Below are positions 44,118-53,335 of a stretch of DNA of 64,000 nt, in pieces. The stretch lies in contig NQOF01000001.1 of NCBI GenBank assembly GCA_002270465.1, forward strand, positions 1,180,501-1,244,500. The letters run 5' to 3'. The notes under the pieces were generated by a model. The model was given only the letters and a program-made list of their open reading frames with translations. It was not told the DNA's origin and searched no databases. Source of the stretch: Blautia hominis. GTDB taxonomy: Bacteria > Bacillota > Clostridia > Lachnospirales > Lachnospiraceae. Each line of letters opens with the position of its first letter. The first letter of the stretch is position 1. Made by a program: the position numbers and the translations under genes.

Positions 44118-45056
44118 CTACCATAGCCCGACTTCTGTGATCTTTTTACATACCTTGTTACAGATTACAACCAGGATCAATCCCACAACACCCTGTATCA
44201 GCCCGATGGCGGTTGCATATCCAAATTGTCCTCCCTGCAGGCCCACACGGACCACATATACATCCAGAGTATCTGCCAGAGTCATATTGCCGGGTGTACG
44301 CAGCAGCCAGATCTGATCTACCCCTGAGGAGAGCAGGCCTCCGATCCCCATGATGAACAGCAGACCGATGGTTCCCCTGATCCCGGGTAAAGTAATGTGC
44401 CACATTTTTTTCAGTTTTCCGCATCCGTCCATCTCCGCCGCCTCATAAAGAGCTGTATCTACGCTGCTGATCGCCGCCAGATAGATGATGGAATCCCATC
44501 CGATATTTCTCCACAGGTCCATGGAAAACAGGATTTTCAGGAAATACTTGGCATCCATCATAAAGAAAGTGCCTCCGTCCCCTCCAAGACCTGCTATGAG
44601 CTGATTCAGAATACCGGTATCCGGTGCAAGGATCCTCTGAAGCATTGTCACAATGATAACGGATGACAGGAAATGAGGCAGGTATGTAATGGTCTGCGTC
44701 ACTTTCTTAAATTTCATGTTTCTGATCTCGTTGAGCAGCAGTGCCAGAATGATTGCGAACGGAAACTCCAGCACACATTTGATAAACCCAATCCTGAATG
44801 TATTCAGGATCAGCCTGGGGGCGTCATAGCTTTCAAAAAATGTCTTGAAGTATTTAAGCCCTACCCAGGGGCTTCCCCAGATGCCCTTGTTAAAAGAGTA
44901 ATCCTTGAAAGCCAGAACGGAGCCGGCCATGGGCACATAGCAGATCAGTGCGTAATAGATCAGTGCCGGCAGCAGCATCACGTACAGTGGCCAGTATCGG
45001 ACAAGCCGTTTTCCAATGGGCTGCTTTTGTTGTTTTGGCTGCTTTTCTTTTTGCAT
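44118..45056 (-). CDS. ABC sugar permease, LplB/YtdP type (second transporter)
   Basis: A 312-residue inner-membrane permease, first gene of the operon. Basic start MQKEKQPKQQKQPIGKRL, six membrane segments, EAA loop EAAEMDGCG...ITLP. The ATG at 45056 has GGAGGA upstream; the frame extends 19 codons further into the promoter region and that part is unlikely to be translated. A good promoter lies just upstream. Confidence 0.93.
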   Translation of the reverse strand: MQKEKQPKQQKQPIGKRLVRYWPLYVMLLPALIYYALICYVPMAGSVLAFKDYSFNKGIWGSPWVGLKYFKTFFESYDAPRLILNTFRIGFIKCVLEFPFAIILALLLNEIRNMKFKKVTQTITYLPHFLSSVIIVTMLQRILAPDTGILNQLIAGLGGDGGTFFMMDAKYFLKILFSMDLWRNIGWDSIIYLAAISSVDTALYEAAEMDGCGKLKKMWHITLPGIRGTIGLLFIMGIGGLLSSGVDQIWLLRTPGNMTLADTLDVYVVRVGLQGGQFGYATAIGLIQGVVGLILVVICNKVCKKITEVGLW

Positions 45057-45083
45057 TTGGTATCCTCCTTCCTTCTGGTAACT

Positions 45084-45113
45084 ATTATATTTTTTTCTCA
45101 CGAATTTCCACAA
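45084..45113 (-). promoter_or_regulatory. Promoter of the second sugar transporter operon
   Basis: On the minus strand, -35 TTGTGG (45108-45113) and -10 TATAAT (45084-45089) with an 18-base spacer, reading into the LplB-type permease gene. Confidence 0.6.
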
Positions 45114-45174
45114 TGGATAAAAATCAATTATTTCATGGACATTTCTCTTCCCTGTCAGCCTCAGGTGTTATTGT

Positions 45175-45966
45175 TCACTCTGTGTCCTGTGTACCGTAAC
45201 CTTCAGGTTCCAGCACCGCACAGATCGGATAATGGTCAGACAGCCAGATTTCCCCGTCCCTGTCCTCCCATTTTTCCACACTTCGGCAGCTAAATGGCGT
45301 GCCGGCAAAAATATAGTCAATACTCTCCGGCATATCCTCCGGCTCAAACCCATGGTAGGTGATGCCGATTCCTTCTGTGACATTTACAAGATCCCTGCGG
45401 CACTGCAGGACTTCCAGTTCCGGGCTGTCCGGCTCTGCGTTGAAGTCCCCGGCCAGGATCACAGGAATACCCCCAAATGCCTGCTCCCGGTCTGCCCTAT
45501 CTAACAGCAGAGTTAGTCCCAATCTTCTGGCCTCTGTCCCCAGATGGTCCAGATGGACGTTATACAGCCGGAACAGGTATCCTTTTCCCATCTCTTGGGC
45601 ATATTCAAACACAGCACCGGTGCAGACCCTGGGACAGATACTCTGGCACGCGTAACGGCTCCCCGGCACCTCCGGCTTGTCTGACAGCCAAAAAGTATCC
45701 ATGGAGATCAGATTCACCCTGTCCTTTTTGTAGGCCACGGATACCTGCTCATCCCTCAGATTTTCATCCCTGCCGCACCCTATCACATAATATCCCTCTA
45801 AATGCTCTTTCAGCCACACCGCCACATGGGGAAGCACCTCCTGAAAACAGATGATATCCGGCTGCTCTTTCTGAATCTTTGCGGCGATCAGTTCCCTGCG
45901 CCGGCAAAAACAATTCTCTTTGTCCTGCCCAAAATCGCAGCGGATATTAAACGTGACCAGTTTCAT
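45175..45966 (-). CDS. Endonuclease/exonuclease/phosphatase (EEP) family protein
   Basis: A 263-residue Mg-dependent phosphoesterase, cytoplasmic. The family active site is complete: Asn7 in TFNIR, Glu43 in CFQEV, NVHLDH, AGDFNAEPDSPE, SIDYIF and LSDHYPI. Members cleave nucleic acids, inositol phosphates, sphingomyelin or other phosphodiesters; this small soluble form cannot be assigned. It follows the PHP gene by 31 bases in an evident operon, next to sugar transport genes. A role on phosphorylated sugars is inferred from context only. Confidence 0.88.
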   Translation of the reverse strand: MKLVTFNIRCDFGQDKENCFCRRRELIAAKIQKEQPDIICFQEVLPHVAVWLKEHLEGYYVIGCGRDENLRDEQVSVAYKKDRVNLISMDTFWLSDKPEVPGSRYACQSICPRVCTGAVFEYAQEMGKGYLFRLYNVHLDHLGTEARRLGLTLLLDRADREQAFGGIPVILAGDFNAEPDSPELEVLQCRRDLVNVTEGIGITYHGFEPEDMPESIDYIFAGTPFSCRSVEKWEDRDGEIWLSDHYPICAVLEPEGYGTQDTE

Positions 45967-45997
45967 ACATTTTCCTCCATTCTCCCTGCCGCACCTT

Positions 45998-46912
45998 TTA
46001 TAAAAGCCAAAGCCAGATCGGCTGGGACCAGGCTTTCTCTCCGGCCGCGTTCTTCACTACAAGGCGCACATATTCCTCGTCTCCGTTCAGGACAAAGGTT
46101 CCGCTTTCTAAATTTCCCTGGTCATCATGAAGGTGTCCGCTTCTGTGCGGGGTCTTAAAATATATGTCCGTACAGCCGCTGCAGAGGGCACAGGCAGCAC
46201 CGTCCTCCACATAAAAATCATGGATCAGAGGACCTGAGGAGGCATAAAAGCTTCCGTCTCTCAGCGCCTCGAAGATACCCCTGTGGGTAAGCTCCCGGGC
46301 TTTTGCCATGATAAAGCCGCCCAGGCTGTGCGGTCCCAGTTCATGGGTATCATCTGACGCAAAGCAATACGTCCTGTTCCTCACAAACAAAAAATGATCG
46401 TAATACGTCTCGGAATTTCCATTACTATCCTCAAACTCTGCCACATGATTGTAGATTTCCATTCCCAGCAGTCCGTGGATATCCTTGATATCCGTGGAGT
46501 CCACCTTGGACCAGTAGGGATGGGCATAGATGGTGACATTGCCCCGCTGTGCCATATACTCAAGGATCCTCTGGGGGGTGCACAGGGTATTGCCTGTTCT
46601 CTCCTCCTCAAAACGGTAATCATCTGGTATCCGGTTCGTCCCAGGCAGACCGATACTCACAAGATGATGGTCCTTGCGCTCAGGCATCTCCAGATCCAGC
46701 TCTGTGCCGGGAAATATGAGAAAGTCCTCCCTGTTTAACGCTTCATGGACCCCGTAGACCCAGTGATCCGTGATAGCCAGAAAGGAATACCCCTCCTGCC
46801 TGTACCGCTCTGCCACCTCCCACGGCTCACCGCTTCCGTCTGAGCGTGTGGTATGGGTGTGGAGATTTCCCTTATAAAATTTCCCGGACTGATACAATGT
46901 TCTCTTCTGCAT
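45998..46912 (-). CDS. PHP domain phosphoesterase-like protein
   Basis: 304 residues. The polymerase-and-histidinol-phosphatase metal site is visible: NLHTHTTRSDGS (His18, His20), AITDHW, GTELDL, IYAHPYW and FASDDTHE. The C-terminal ~70 residues form an extra beta module (GTFVLNGDEEYVRLVVKN), as in CehA/McbA-type PHP proteins. First of two genes transcribed leftward (with the EEP gene), divergent from the operon at 47117 that holds a second PHP protein. Likely a phosphoesterase; substrate unknown. Confidence 0.85.
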   Translation of the reverse strand: MQKRTLYQSGKFYKGNLHTHTTRSDGSGEPWEVAERYRQEGYSFLAITDHWVYGVHEALNREDFLIFPGTELDLEMPERKDHHLVSIGLPGTNRIPDDYRFEEERTGNTLCTPQRILEYMAQRGNVTIYAHPYWSKVDSTDIKDIHGLLGMEIYNHVAEFEDSNGNSETYYDHFLFVRNRTYCFASDDTHELGPHSLGGFIMAKARELTHRGIFEALRDGSFYASSGPLIHDFYVEDGAACALCSGCTDIYFKTPHRSGHLHDDQGNLESGTFVLNGDEEYVRLVVKNAAGEKAWSQPIWLWLL

Positions 46913-47043
46913 CTTCTATCCTCTCTTCCCAAAATTCTGCCTCAGCAATTTGGCATGGGCCTATTATAAAGCACTTTATTTTCAAAATAGAATGAAGATT
47001 TCTCAAAAAATCTATGGACAATTCTACGATACTCCCAAATCTA

Positions 47044-47072
47044 TTGAATCCTGTTTTTATGTGTAGTATCAT
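47044..47072 (+). promoter_or_regulatory. Promoter of the second YesMN/PHP operon
   Basis: -35 TTGAAT (47044-47049) and -10 TATCAT (47067-47072) with a 17-base spacer, 45 bases before the start codon at 47117. The 204-base divergent gap also holds two AAATCTATKG-like boxes about 35 bases apart; no other structure was seen. Confidence 0.5.
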
Positions 47073-47116
47073 TTAGCCAAATTCTATTAACACTTTTTTC
47101 GGGAGGAGATACATCT

Positions 47117-47578
47117 ATGAAAGTACTTTATAAGGTTGGAGGGACACTGTCAAAAGACTTTATCGGACAGATTTCCTATACCGTATGCCTGGACCAAAAA
47201 TACGAGGAACTGGACATCGGGTTTTCTTTTGATAAGCAGAGATACACAGCCGCGGACGTGACAGAAGACGTGATCAGGGACTTGACAGACTACTGCCGAA
47301 GCCATTATGGCCTGGAACTGCCTCCCGATGCAGATCCGGTAAAAGAAATTACAGAAGGTACCAAAACGGAGATCCACACACTGGCCTCTCTCAATGACCG
47401 GTTCATCGGCTGTATCCACCGGCAGCTCACTGACAGACACATGCACTTTTCAGCCTCCTTCGCCACAGAGGGCTGTATCCCTCAGACGGAACTGGAAGGA
47501 GTCCTGAAGGTGACCATACTTGTCTTCAATGTCCTGATGGATGACACACATTATACGCTGCAGGTTTCTGCCAAATAA
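47117..47578 (+). CDS. Hypothetical protein leading the PHP/YesMN operon
   Basis: 153 residues, cytoplasmic, no signal peptide and no membrane segment. I do not recognise it. The sequence alternates strands and helices (LYKVGGTLSKDFIGQISYTV, VTEDVIRDLTDYCRSHYG, VLKVTILVFNVLMDDTHYTLQV). GGAGGAG precedes the ATG. The PHP gene starts 10 bases after its stop, so they are co-translated. It may be a small ligand- or metal-binding accessory to the PHP enzyme; no direct evidence. Confidence 0.65.
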   Translation: MKVLYKVGGTLSKDFIGQISYTVCLDQKYEELDIGFSFDKQRYTAADVTEDVIRDLTDYCRSHYGLELPPDADPVKEITEGTKTEIHTLASLNDRFIGCIHRQLTDRHMHFSASFATEGCIPQTELEGVLKVTILVFNVLMDDTHYTLQVSAK

Positions 47579-47588
47579 GGAGGTTCTC

Positions 47589-48530
47589 ATGTACAAACGA
47601 CTGGAATTACATAATCACACCACAGAGTCCGACGCTTCCCTCACCTGTGAAGATCTGCTTCACTGGATGGAAGCAGATCAGGTGGATGCCTTTGGCCTTA
47701 CAGACCACAATACCATCTCCGGCCATCCCAAAATGCAGAAGCTGCTGCAGGAACGCAGCTTGGGCATACAGTGTATTTACGGCATGGAATACACCACCTA
47801 TTACGGACACATCCTCTGTCTGAACTTAAAAGAGTATGTGCCTTGGGAAACCATTGACCGCCGCCGCCCGGAGCTGTTGTTTCAGGCCATCCAAAAAAAG
47901 AATGCCCTGGCAGGCATTGCCCATCCCTTTTCCTACGGCTACCCCTTTGCCCGGGGATGCCGCTTTGAGATGGAGCTTACAGATTACAGCTGTGTGGATT
48001 TTATTGAAATCTTCAATAACCCGGAACCGCTTCACCAGGTCAATGAAAAGGGACTGCTTCTCTGGGAAGACCTGGTGCTGAAGGGACTGCCCATTGCCAT
48101 GACCTGCGGCATGGACCTGCACGGACGCTGGGAGATGGGGGATCAGTTTGCCACTTTTATCCCGGGGGAACCGGGCGGCGATATTTCTGCGGAACTGGAT
48201 CTGGCAGTCCGCAGCCAAAAGACCTGTATCTCCAAAGGACCGGTCCTGGAGGTTTCCATGACCCCTGACAGCCGCTTCCTTACCTTTCATCTGGCTGACA
48301 CTAAAAAACCCGGCTTCTCCTGTCCGGATGCCTCCGGTTATCTTGTCACGCTCAAAACCCCGGCGGAAACTTACACCGCAGACCCTGACCGGATGTTCCC
48401 CATAGCTAAACTGAAGGGTGCGGAATATGTGATCCCAAAATTATACTATAAAACTACGGATATTGAAAACCTGATCTGTGTAGCCCCGGTCCTGCACCTT
48501 GCAGGGCAGAGCCGCCTGCCGGGGATGTGA
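47589..48530 (+). CDS. PHP domain phosphoesterase-like protein (second)
   Basis: 313 residues. The metal site reads ELHNHTTESDAS (His8, His10), LTDHNTISGHP, YGMEYTTYYGH, GIAHPFSYGYPF and TCGMDLHG. A short beta-rich C-terminus follows (~235-313). The ATG at 47589 follows AAGGAGG; the longer frame starts inside the previous gene. Located between an unknown small protein and the YesM kinase in one operon. It is distinct in sequence from the PHP protein across the divergent promoter, so this is not a simple duplication. Confidence 0.86.
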   Translation: MYKRLELHNHTTESDASLTCEDLLHWMEADQVDAFGLTDHNTISGHPKMQKLLQERSLGIQCIYGMEYTTYYGHILCLNLKEYVPWETIDRRRPELLFQAIQKKNALAGIAHPFSYGYPFARGCRFEMELTDYSCVDFIEIFNNPEPLHQVNEKGLLLWEDLVLKGLPIAMTCGMDLHGRWEMGDQFATFIPGEPGGDISAELDLAVRSQKTCISKGPVLEVSMTPDSRFLTFHLADTKKPGFSCPDASGYLVTLKTPAETYTADPDRMFPIAKLKGAEYVIPKLYYKTTDIENLICVAPVLHLAGQSRLPGM

Positions 48531-48534
48531 CGTT

Positions 48535-50292
48535 ATGAAATGGAAAGGTATCTATTCCCACCGCATCTTTACGCAGCTTGTTGTCTTTACTCTTTTGATC
48601 AGTCTGATCCCCACCTTGTCCATCACCAGTTTTCTGTTCTACAAGCTGGAGAACATGGTCAAGACAGAGCTTTCCAATTCCTATCGGCAGATGACCTCTC
48701 AGTACATAAAAAACATTGACGAAAAATTGACCCAGTACCAATACAGCCTGGACGTGATCGCCGACAATACGGTGATCCTGGAAGCTCTGGTGAATGAGAC
48801 AAAAAGTCCTTACATTAAAGGAGAACAGATCAGCAGTGAAGTCACAAAGTCCCTGCTCCTGGACCGTCAGAAAGAAATCCGCAATTGTATGCTTTACTCT
48901 GATATAGATGAGTACCCCGTTTACGGAAACCGTGCCTCCATGGTCAAGGAGGCCGGACACGAGGAATGGTTTCTGCGGGAACGCGCTGTGAAGGAGGGCA
49001 GCTTCAGCTATATCTCCAGCGCAGGCAATGTACCGGTTCTCTCCTTTGTCAAAAACATAGAAAATGTCAATATCCATAACTATGAAAAAAAACAGCTCGG
49101 TTTTCTAAAGCTGGACCTGTACATGGAGCTGGTCTTCAAGCCTGCCGATGCAGACCTTGAGAAGGACTCCTCCTATGATGTCATTGTCTACAGTGACAAA
49201 AATGAACTCCTGTATTCCTCAGCCCCCCGAAAGAATCCCCTGCTGGACGCATGGCTTAATACGGAAGACTCCACAGAGCTGCTTGACGGCTTTACCGTCA
49301 AACATGAGACTCTGAAGGAAAGTTCCCTGAATGTCCTGCTTTTGTTTGACAATCATCAGCTGGCTGTCAAGCAGCAGACCGTAAGGCAGATGGTCCTGCC
49401 CATCCTTCTCGGTGTTACTCTGCTCATTATATTCTGGGCCTGGCTCTACAGCCGGAACTTCTCAGCCAGGATCGGATGTCTGGTCCAAAAATTCCACAAG
49501 GCGGAGACAGGTGACCTGAATATCTACGGGCCGATCGCAGGCAATGATGAAGTGTCAGAGCTGGACCGCCAGTTTTCTCACATGCTCGGGAAGCTGAATG
49601 CCCTGATCCAAAAAAATTATATCCGGGAACTGGAGAACAAAGAAGCCCAGTTAAAAAATCTGCAGCTTCAGATCAATCCTCATTTTCTCTACAACACCCT
49701 GGAGACCATCAGCTCCATGGCCGCAGTGAAACAGGTATTTGATATCTGCGATATCTGTCAAAAACTGGGGGAGATCTTCCGCTACAACCTGGGAAAAAAT
49801 TACGGGGAATTTGTGACTGTGGCACAAGAACTGGGCCATGTACAGAATTATATCTTTATTATCAAAAAGCGATACGGAAACCGGTTTGAAGTATTCTACA
49901 ATATCTCCCCGGACACAGACCAAGTCATGACCCTCCGCTTCATCCTGCAGCCCATCATTGAGAACGCAATCCTTCACGGGCTGGTCAAACAGACCACCAC
50001 AGGTACCCTGGAGCTGTCCGTCTGGGAGGAGGACAACTGTCTGATGATACGCGTGGAGGACGACGGGATCGGCATGGATATCCAGAAAGTGGAGGAACTG
50101 AACCGCTCCATAAATGTAGCCGACAACCTGACCAAAACAGGACGGAACATCGGTATCCGCAATGTGAACCAGAGAATCAAACTCGCCTGCGGGGAACGGT
50201 ACGGCATCACCGTAAAAAGCACTCTTCACTATGGCAGCCAGTTTGATATACGGCTGCCCCTCATTCGGAAAGGAGAAAAAACGGATGAATAG
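48535..50292 (+). CDS. Sensor histidine kinase (YesM type), second pair
   Basis: A 585-residue membrane kinase: TM1 near 12-34, extracellular sensor to about 280, TM2 about 285-305, HAMP, then the His_kinase region with His383 in QINPHFLYNTLET. The ATPase motifs are IIENAILHG, VEDDGIGM and GIRNVNQRIKL. The start codon lies 4 bases after the PHP stop and has only a weak GGGGA site, implying coupling. It overlaps the response regulator by 8 bases. The signal is probably a sugar or a derivative handled by this operon. Confidence 0.92.
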   Translation: MKWKGIYSHRIFTQLVVFTLLISLIPTLSITSFLFYKLENMVKTELSNSYRQMTSQYIKNIDEKLTQYQYSLDVIADNTVILEALVNETKSPYIKGEQISSEVTKSLLLDRQKEIRNCMLYSDIDEYPVYGNRASMVKEAGHEEWFLRERAVKEGSFSYISSAGNVPVLSFVKNIENVNIHNYEKKQLGFLKLDLYMELVFKPADADLEKDSSYDVIVYSDKNELLYSSAPRKNPLLDAWLNTEDSTELLDGFTVKHETLKESSLNVLLLFDNHQLAVKQQTVRQMVLPILLGVTLLIIFWAWLYSRNFSARIGCLVQKFHKAETGDLNIYGPIAGNDEVSELDRQFSHMLGKLNALIQKNYIRELENKEAQLKNLQLQINPHFLYNTLETISSMAAVKQVFDICDICQKLGEIFRYNLGKNYGEFVTVAQELGHVQNYIFIIKKRYGNRFEVFYNISPDTDQVMTLRFILQPIIENAILHGLVKQTTTGTLELSVWEEDNCLMIRVEDDGIGMDIQKVEELNRSINVADNLTKTGRNIGIRNVNQRIKLACGERYGITVKSTLHYGSQFDIRLPLIRKGEKTDE

Positions 50293-51907
50293 TAACCTGC
50301 TGATCGCAGATGACGAAGAACTCATTAGAAAAGGCCTGATCGCCCGTCTCAGCTACCTGGGATTTGAATTTGACCAGATCATGGAGGCAGAAAGCGGCTC
50401 TGAAGCGCTGGAGGCTGTCAGACAGAATTCCATATCCATTGTCATCACGGATATCAAGATGCCTGATATGGACGGACTCTCTTTTATCCGTGAGGCCAAG
50501 AAACTCTCTCCCCATCTGCGTTTCATGGTGTTAAGCGGTTACGCCGAGTTTGAATATGCCAAAACTGCGTTAAGTCTGGGTGCCAGCGCCTATCTGCTGA
50601 AACCACTGTCCAACAAGGATTTAAAGGAAGAGCTGGACAAACTGCTCATGCAGGTGGAGGTGGATACAAGAATACGCAGGGACATCACTTCCAGGAAAAA
50701 ACTGGAGGAGGAGAATATTGCGTACACGCTGGAAAAGGAAGTCAATGCCCTCCTCCACGAGCCGGCAGGGGAAACTTCAGCAGCAGACAAATATCCAGCA
50801 TTCTATCAAAAGATTTCTCCTCACCCCGGAAAACGCCTCCTCCTGGGGGTCATCAGCATTGAAGAAAAAAGCTGTGAGAATCATTTCAGCAAAGGGGACA
50901 CCGAACTGATCCGGTTTGCAGTCAAAAATGTGTTTGACGAGATCAGTTCCCCCGGCAAGGTCCTTCTGGTCAACAGCATTATCCACAAACATCAGATGTA
51001 TGCCGTCTTTGAGGGCAGCAGCAGTGAATCCTCCGTTCTCCGCCGGGAGGTGGAACAGTTCTTCCTGGAGATGCGGACAGTTCTGGAGAAACAGATGGGT
51101 ATTTACCTGACCATGGGCATCAGCAGCCAGACCCGCAGGCTCTCTGCCGGCGTGTTAGGGGAGGCGGAATCCGCACTCCGTCAGCGTACCATCTACGGTG
51201 ACGGCAATCTCTATTTCTATGAGGACAATGCGGTCTTTTCCGGAAAATCTTTCCCTGCTTCCGAGCTGTACTTCCTGGAACAATATCTGGTCCAGGGCAA
51301 CATCAACGGCATACACAAGCTCCTGTCCGAATTGTTCTCCGAGGAAATGCTCCTAAACTGCGGGGTTTCCTACATCAGGATCTTGTGGGTGCGTATCCTG
51401 AACCTCCTCTTAAAATATTATGAGCCGGAGATACGCCAATACATCGGCGTGGAAGACCTTCTGCACAACTTCCGGGTCCTGGATGAACTCTGTCTTCCGG
51501 AAAAAATACACCGTTATATTTCGGAGATCGTCACTGACTGTATCAGCAAGCGGGGTATGCAGGATGCCAGTTCCAAAGACAAGATACTTCTGGCAGCACA
51601 ATATATCAAAAAACATTATAACGAAAACCTGGCCATAAACAGTCTGGCAGAACTCTACAACATGAGCCCCAACTACTTCTCCTCTGTCTTCAAGAAGGAA
51701 CTGAACCAGTCCGCGGTAAACTATATCACGGAAGTCCGTATGGAAAAAGCCAGGGAATACCTCAAAGACACTGACCTGAGCGTGATCGAGATCGCAGAAA
51801 GGGTGGGCTATGAGGACAGTCAATACTTTTTCCGGGTCTTTAAAAGGACAGCCGGGGTCACACCCCTTCAGTTCCGCCAGCAGCACAGGCGCAATACATC
51901 CATGTAG
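50285..51907 (+). CDS. Response regulator, AraC family (YesN type), second pair
   Basis: 540 residues. Receiver domain with acidic pocket Asp9/Asp10 and phospho-acceptor Asp56 in VITDIKMPDMDG, Lys in LLKP near 106. The central region is unassigned. The C-terminal AraC HTH pair has MSPNYFSSVFKKELNQS and VGYEDSQYFFRVFKRTAG. The ATG at 50285 lies within the end of the kinase gene behind AAAGGAG. The transporter gene follows about 100 bases later on the same strand and is a likely target. Confidence 0.92.
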   Translation: MNSNLLIADDEELIRKGLIARLSYLGFEFDQIMEAESGSEALEAVRQNSISIVITDIKMPDMDGLSFIREAKKLSPHLRFMVLSGYAEFEYAKTALSLGASAYLLKPLSNKDLKEELDKLLMQVEVDTRIRRDITSRKKLEEENIAYTLEKEVNALLHEPAGETSAADKYPAFYQKISPHPGKRLLLGVISIEEKSCENHFSKGDTELIRFAVKNVFDEISSPGKVLLVNSIIHKHQMYAVFEGSSSESSVLRREVEQFFLEMRTVLEKQMGIYLTMGISSQTRRLSAGVLGEAESALRQRTIYGDGNLYFYEDNAVFSGKSFPASELYFLEQYLVQGNINGIHKLLSELFSEEMLLNCGVSYIRILWVRILNLLLKYYEPEIRQYIGVEDLLHNFRVLDELCLPEKIHRYISEIVTDCISKRGMQDASSKDKILLAAQYIKKHYNENLAINSLAELYNMSPNYFSSVFKKELNQSAVNYITEVRMEKAREYLKDTDLSVIEIAERVGYEDSQYFFRVFKRTAGVTPLQFRQQHRRNTSM

Positions 51908-52003
51908 AAATATCTACTCCAAAATGTTGATATATCCATTTCCCCTTTTTCTGTTCTGATGTATATTGTTGAATGCAGAAAAAAGAAAGAAGAGGTATAT
52001 CTC

Positions 52004-53269
52004 ATGAAAAGATTTCACAAGCTTGAAAGTAATAAAATGGCACTCTGCCTGTTCCTGCTGTGCTGGTTCGCCTACTTCACCTCCTACATCGGGCGGCTGA
52101 ATTTCTCTTCCGCTATGACCGCAATGATCGATGAGCAGGTACTGGCCGGGTCCCAGGCGGGCTTCATCAGCATGGTATATTTCTTCGCCTACGGCATTGG
52201 ACAGATGTGCAACGGACTGCTGGGGGACAAGTTCCATCCCGGACGTATGATATTCACGGGGCTTGCCGCTGCCGCCGCCGCCAATTTTGTCATGGGGTTT
52301 GTGGATTCCTTTTTCCTCATGGCTCTGGTCTGGGGCATCAACGGCTACGCCCAGTCCATGATCTGGCCTCCCATCATCCGGATCTTTGCGGAAATGCTGC
52401 AGGAGACACAGAAGGTACGCTACTGTATCCACATTGTCTCCTCCCAGGTGGCCGGGACGCTGGGCGCCTATCTCCTGGCCGCAGCCGTCATGTGGCTGGC
52501 AGGCTGGAAGGCTGTGTTCGGTGCCGCTGCTCTCTGCCTGGGCGTTATGGCCGCTGTATGGTTCTTTGGTTTTAGCCGCATTGAGAGGTACAGTCAAAGT
52601 CACGGAAAAGATGAGGATACAGCCTCAGATACTTCCGGTCCCGTTCCCCAAAATACAAAGGCAGTACCTTTCGCCTCCCTTCTGTTCAGCTCCGGCCTGC
52701 TGGCAGTGGTATTTCCGGTACTGGTCCACGGAATGCTGAAAGACGGTGTAGCCACATGGGTGCCCACATTCATCAGCAAAACTTTTCTGACTTCTCCGTC
52801 CCTCTCCGTACTGGTGACAACGGTTCTCCCTGTGGTAAATCTGGTGGGCGCATATGCGGCACAGTATGTATACCGCCGGGCAGGCAGGCGGGCCATGAAA
52901 GCCGCCATCCCCTTTTTCCTGCTGGCTGCAGCGGCGCTGACCGGCATACGTCTGGCAGGCAGCCTGTCCATTGTCCTGACGGTGATACTGTTTGCGCTGA
53001 TCACCGCCTCCATGATGGCAGTCAACACCTTATTTGTGAACCTGCTTCCTTTGAACTATGAAAAACAGGGGCGTGTCTCCACCGTATCCGGTTTTCTGAA
53101 TTCTGTGGCCTATCTGGGAACCGCAGTCTCCACCTTTTCCATCGGGGTCATGGTGGACCATCTGGGATGGACCGCAACCGTGACCAGCTGGATCATAGTG
53201 ACTGCTGCAGCCCTTTTGGTCTGCATCCTGAAATCCCTGCGTGAAAACGCCCTGTCTAAAAACCTTTGA
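52004..53269 (+). CDS. MFS transporter, organophosphate:phosphate antiporter (GlpT/UhpC) type
   Basis: A 421-residue inner-membrane carrier with about 12 membrane segments and a central loop near residues 190-215. Family markers are SYIGRLNFSSAM in the first helix, the loop GQMCNGLLGDKFHPGRMI between TM2 and TM3, and the NGYAQSMIWPPIIRI helix typical of the OPA group (compare NGxxQxxGWPP). Members exchange phosphorylated glycerol or hexose for phosphate. It is the last gene after the PHP and YesMN genes and ends at a strong terminator, so it probably imports the compound that the system senses. The ATG at 52004 follows AGAGG. Confidence 0.85.
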   Translation: MKRFHKLESNKMALCLFLLCWFAYFTSYIGRLNFSSAMTAMIDEQVLAGSQAGFISMVYFFAYGIGQMCNGLLGDKFHPGRMIFTGLAAAAAANFVMGFVDSFFLMALVWGINGYAQSMIWPPIIRIFAEMLQETQKVRYCIHIVSSQVAGTLGAYLLAAAVMWLAGWKAVFGAAALCLGVMAAVWFFGFSRIERYSQSHGKDEDTASDTSGPVPQNTKAVPFASLLFSSGLLAVVFPVLVHGMLKDGVATWVPTFISKTFLTSPSLSVLVTTVLPVVNLVGAYAAQYVYRRAGRRAMKAAIPFFLLAAAALTGIRLAGSLSIVLTVILFALITASMMAVNTLFVNLLPLNYEKQGRVSTVSGFLNSVAYLGTAVSTFSIGVMVDHLGWTATVTSWIIVTAAALLVCILKSLRENALSKNL

Positions 53270-53279
53270 GAACCGACAA

Positions 53280-53315
53280 GTGCTGCCGGAAAATACTCCG
53301 GCAGCACTCTTTTTT
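53280..53315 (+). terminator. Terminator after the OPA-type transporter
   Basis: Perfect 11-bp stem GTGCTGCCGGA (53280-53290) / TCCGGCAGCAC (53297-53307) followed by seven T (53309-53315). It separates this operon from the convergent regulator gene ending at 53336. Confidence 0.92.
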
Positions 53316-53335
53316 TACTGTATTGTAACTGTATC

